Below, one piece after another: positions 63,654 through 64,000 of a DNA stretch of 64,000 bases; position 1 is the first letter of the stretch, and each line of letters opens with the position of its first letter. The position numbers and the translations under genes were made by a program. This stretch comes from an uncultured Desulfuromonadales bacterium (GTDB lineage: Bacteria; Desulfobacterota; Desulfuromonadia; Geobacterales; Pseudopelobacteraceae): positions 43,326 through 107,325 of the forward strand of contig CAIPTY010000060.1 in the NCBI GenBank assembly GCA_903868145.1, in the 5' to 3' direction. The notes under the pieces are model-generated. The model saw nothing but the letters and a program-made list of their open reading frames with translations. It was not told the origin of the DNA and did no database searches.

Positions 63654-64000
63654 TTACCACATTTTTTCGAGATCGGTAGGGGTATAGACATGATTTCGCT
63701 CGGTATACAACGAATCCCTATTTCTGTCAGGTTTTAGCATCAACGTGTCTTTTGTGAAAATCCTATATAAAAATGCTATCGGCGTCAAAAACAGGTAAAA
63801 AACAAGCGACAATATGGCCCTGCTGTTAAATGTTCCGATCACTTCGGCAAACTTCAGCCACATCCGTGAGATACCGCGCGCCAATGGTTTCACAAACAGA
63901 GCGATGATCAGAAAAGTCAGGGAAACGTACACAAATTCACGACGGTTGCTGATGATGTTGACGATCAGAAAAAATGTGGCGAGGACACCCAGAGTCTCGA
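63654..64000 (-). CDS. SxtJ-family membrane protein (5' end outside window)
   Basis: The frame is open to the right edge, so the start is not visible; at least 115 aa can be read. Two membrane segments and the stretch FLIIALFVKPLARGISRMWL, AILSLVFYLFLTPIAFLYRI and FTKDTLMLKPDRNRDSLYTE match small SxtJ proteins. The stop is 3 bases before the GT9 start, suggesting one operon of carbohydrate assembly. Confidence 0.75.
   Translation of the reverse strand, partial: ETLGVLATFFLIVNIISNRREFVYVSLTFLIIALFVKPLARGISRMWLKFAEVIGTFNSRAILSLVFYLFLTPIAFLYRIFTKDTLMLKPDRNRDSLYTERNHVYTPTDLEKMW

Overview
The window looks like chromosomal DNA from a Geobacter/Pelobacter-type bacterium (Geobacterales, Desulfobacterota). 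The reasons are a fused nifEN gene, nif genes behind sigma-54 promoters with terminator-containing leaders, an ANTAR antiterminator protein, a cbi-type (anaerobic) cobalamin pathway, a tolQRAB-pal operon and a SAM-I riboswitch on metX. The species assignment is inference. I saw no rRNA, tRNA, CRISPR array, transposase or integrase.

Left part (1-13000): the start of an RNase E/G gene (cut by the window edge) and a K+-independent-type H+-pyrophosphatase gene, both on the minus strand. Then a tightly packed plus-strand run cbiF-cbiG-pdxA-carbon-nitrogen hydrolase, the tolQ-tolR-tolA-tolB-pal cell-envelope operon ending at an 18-bp inverted repeat, and a minus-strand crotonase.

Nitrogen-fixation region (13100-30220): an ANTAR regulator, draG, nifB-GNAT-nifV-two small genes, nifH, nifD, nifK, then a minus-strand GGDEF/EAL gene and a cysteine-repeat protein, then nifEN (fused), nifX, a nif-type ferredoxin, a second NifX-domain gene and draT. 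Good -24/-12 elements precede the ANTAR gene, nifB, nifH and nifEN, with a weaker one before draG. The leaders of nifB, nifH and nifEN each contain a hairpin with a six-base loop having A at position 1 and G at position 4 (the ANTAR target signature). In nifH and nifEN this hairpin overlaps, and so excludes, an intrinsic terminator. The ANTAR protein has Gly in place of the phospho-acceptor Asp. Together these suggest a complete antitermination circuit whose regulator is not controlled by ordinary phosphorylation. DraT and DraG bracket the cluster and would switch NifH post-translationally.

Middle (30300-46500): moaA-MOSC, ftsK, then an accessory stretch (34300-39350) with several unrecognised genes, a sigma-54-driven small membrane protein, a frameshifted phospholipase-D-like gene and a DUF559 gene bracketed by paired palindromic repeats also found between nifD and nifK. 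Next come an ECF sigma factor with an anti-sigma/pseudo-protease/TPR partner, a Sir2-like gene, a methyltransferase-like gene, ttcA, metX under a SAM-I riboswitch, and a lipoprotein gene.

Right part (46600-64000): housekeeping genes argB, alaS, recX, pilT, recA and pncC; larC and larB separated by two small genes; an outer-membrane-like DUF3187 protein with a chemoreceptor-like protein; tatA; an aminotransferase; and a glycan-assembly group (GT4, DUF4254, GT9 heptosyltransferase-like, SxtJ-like) running off the right edge.
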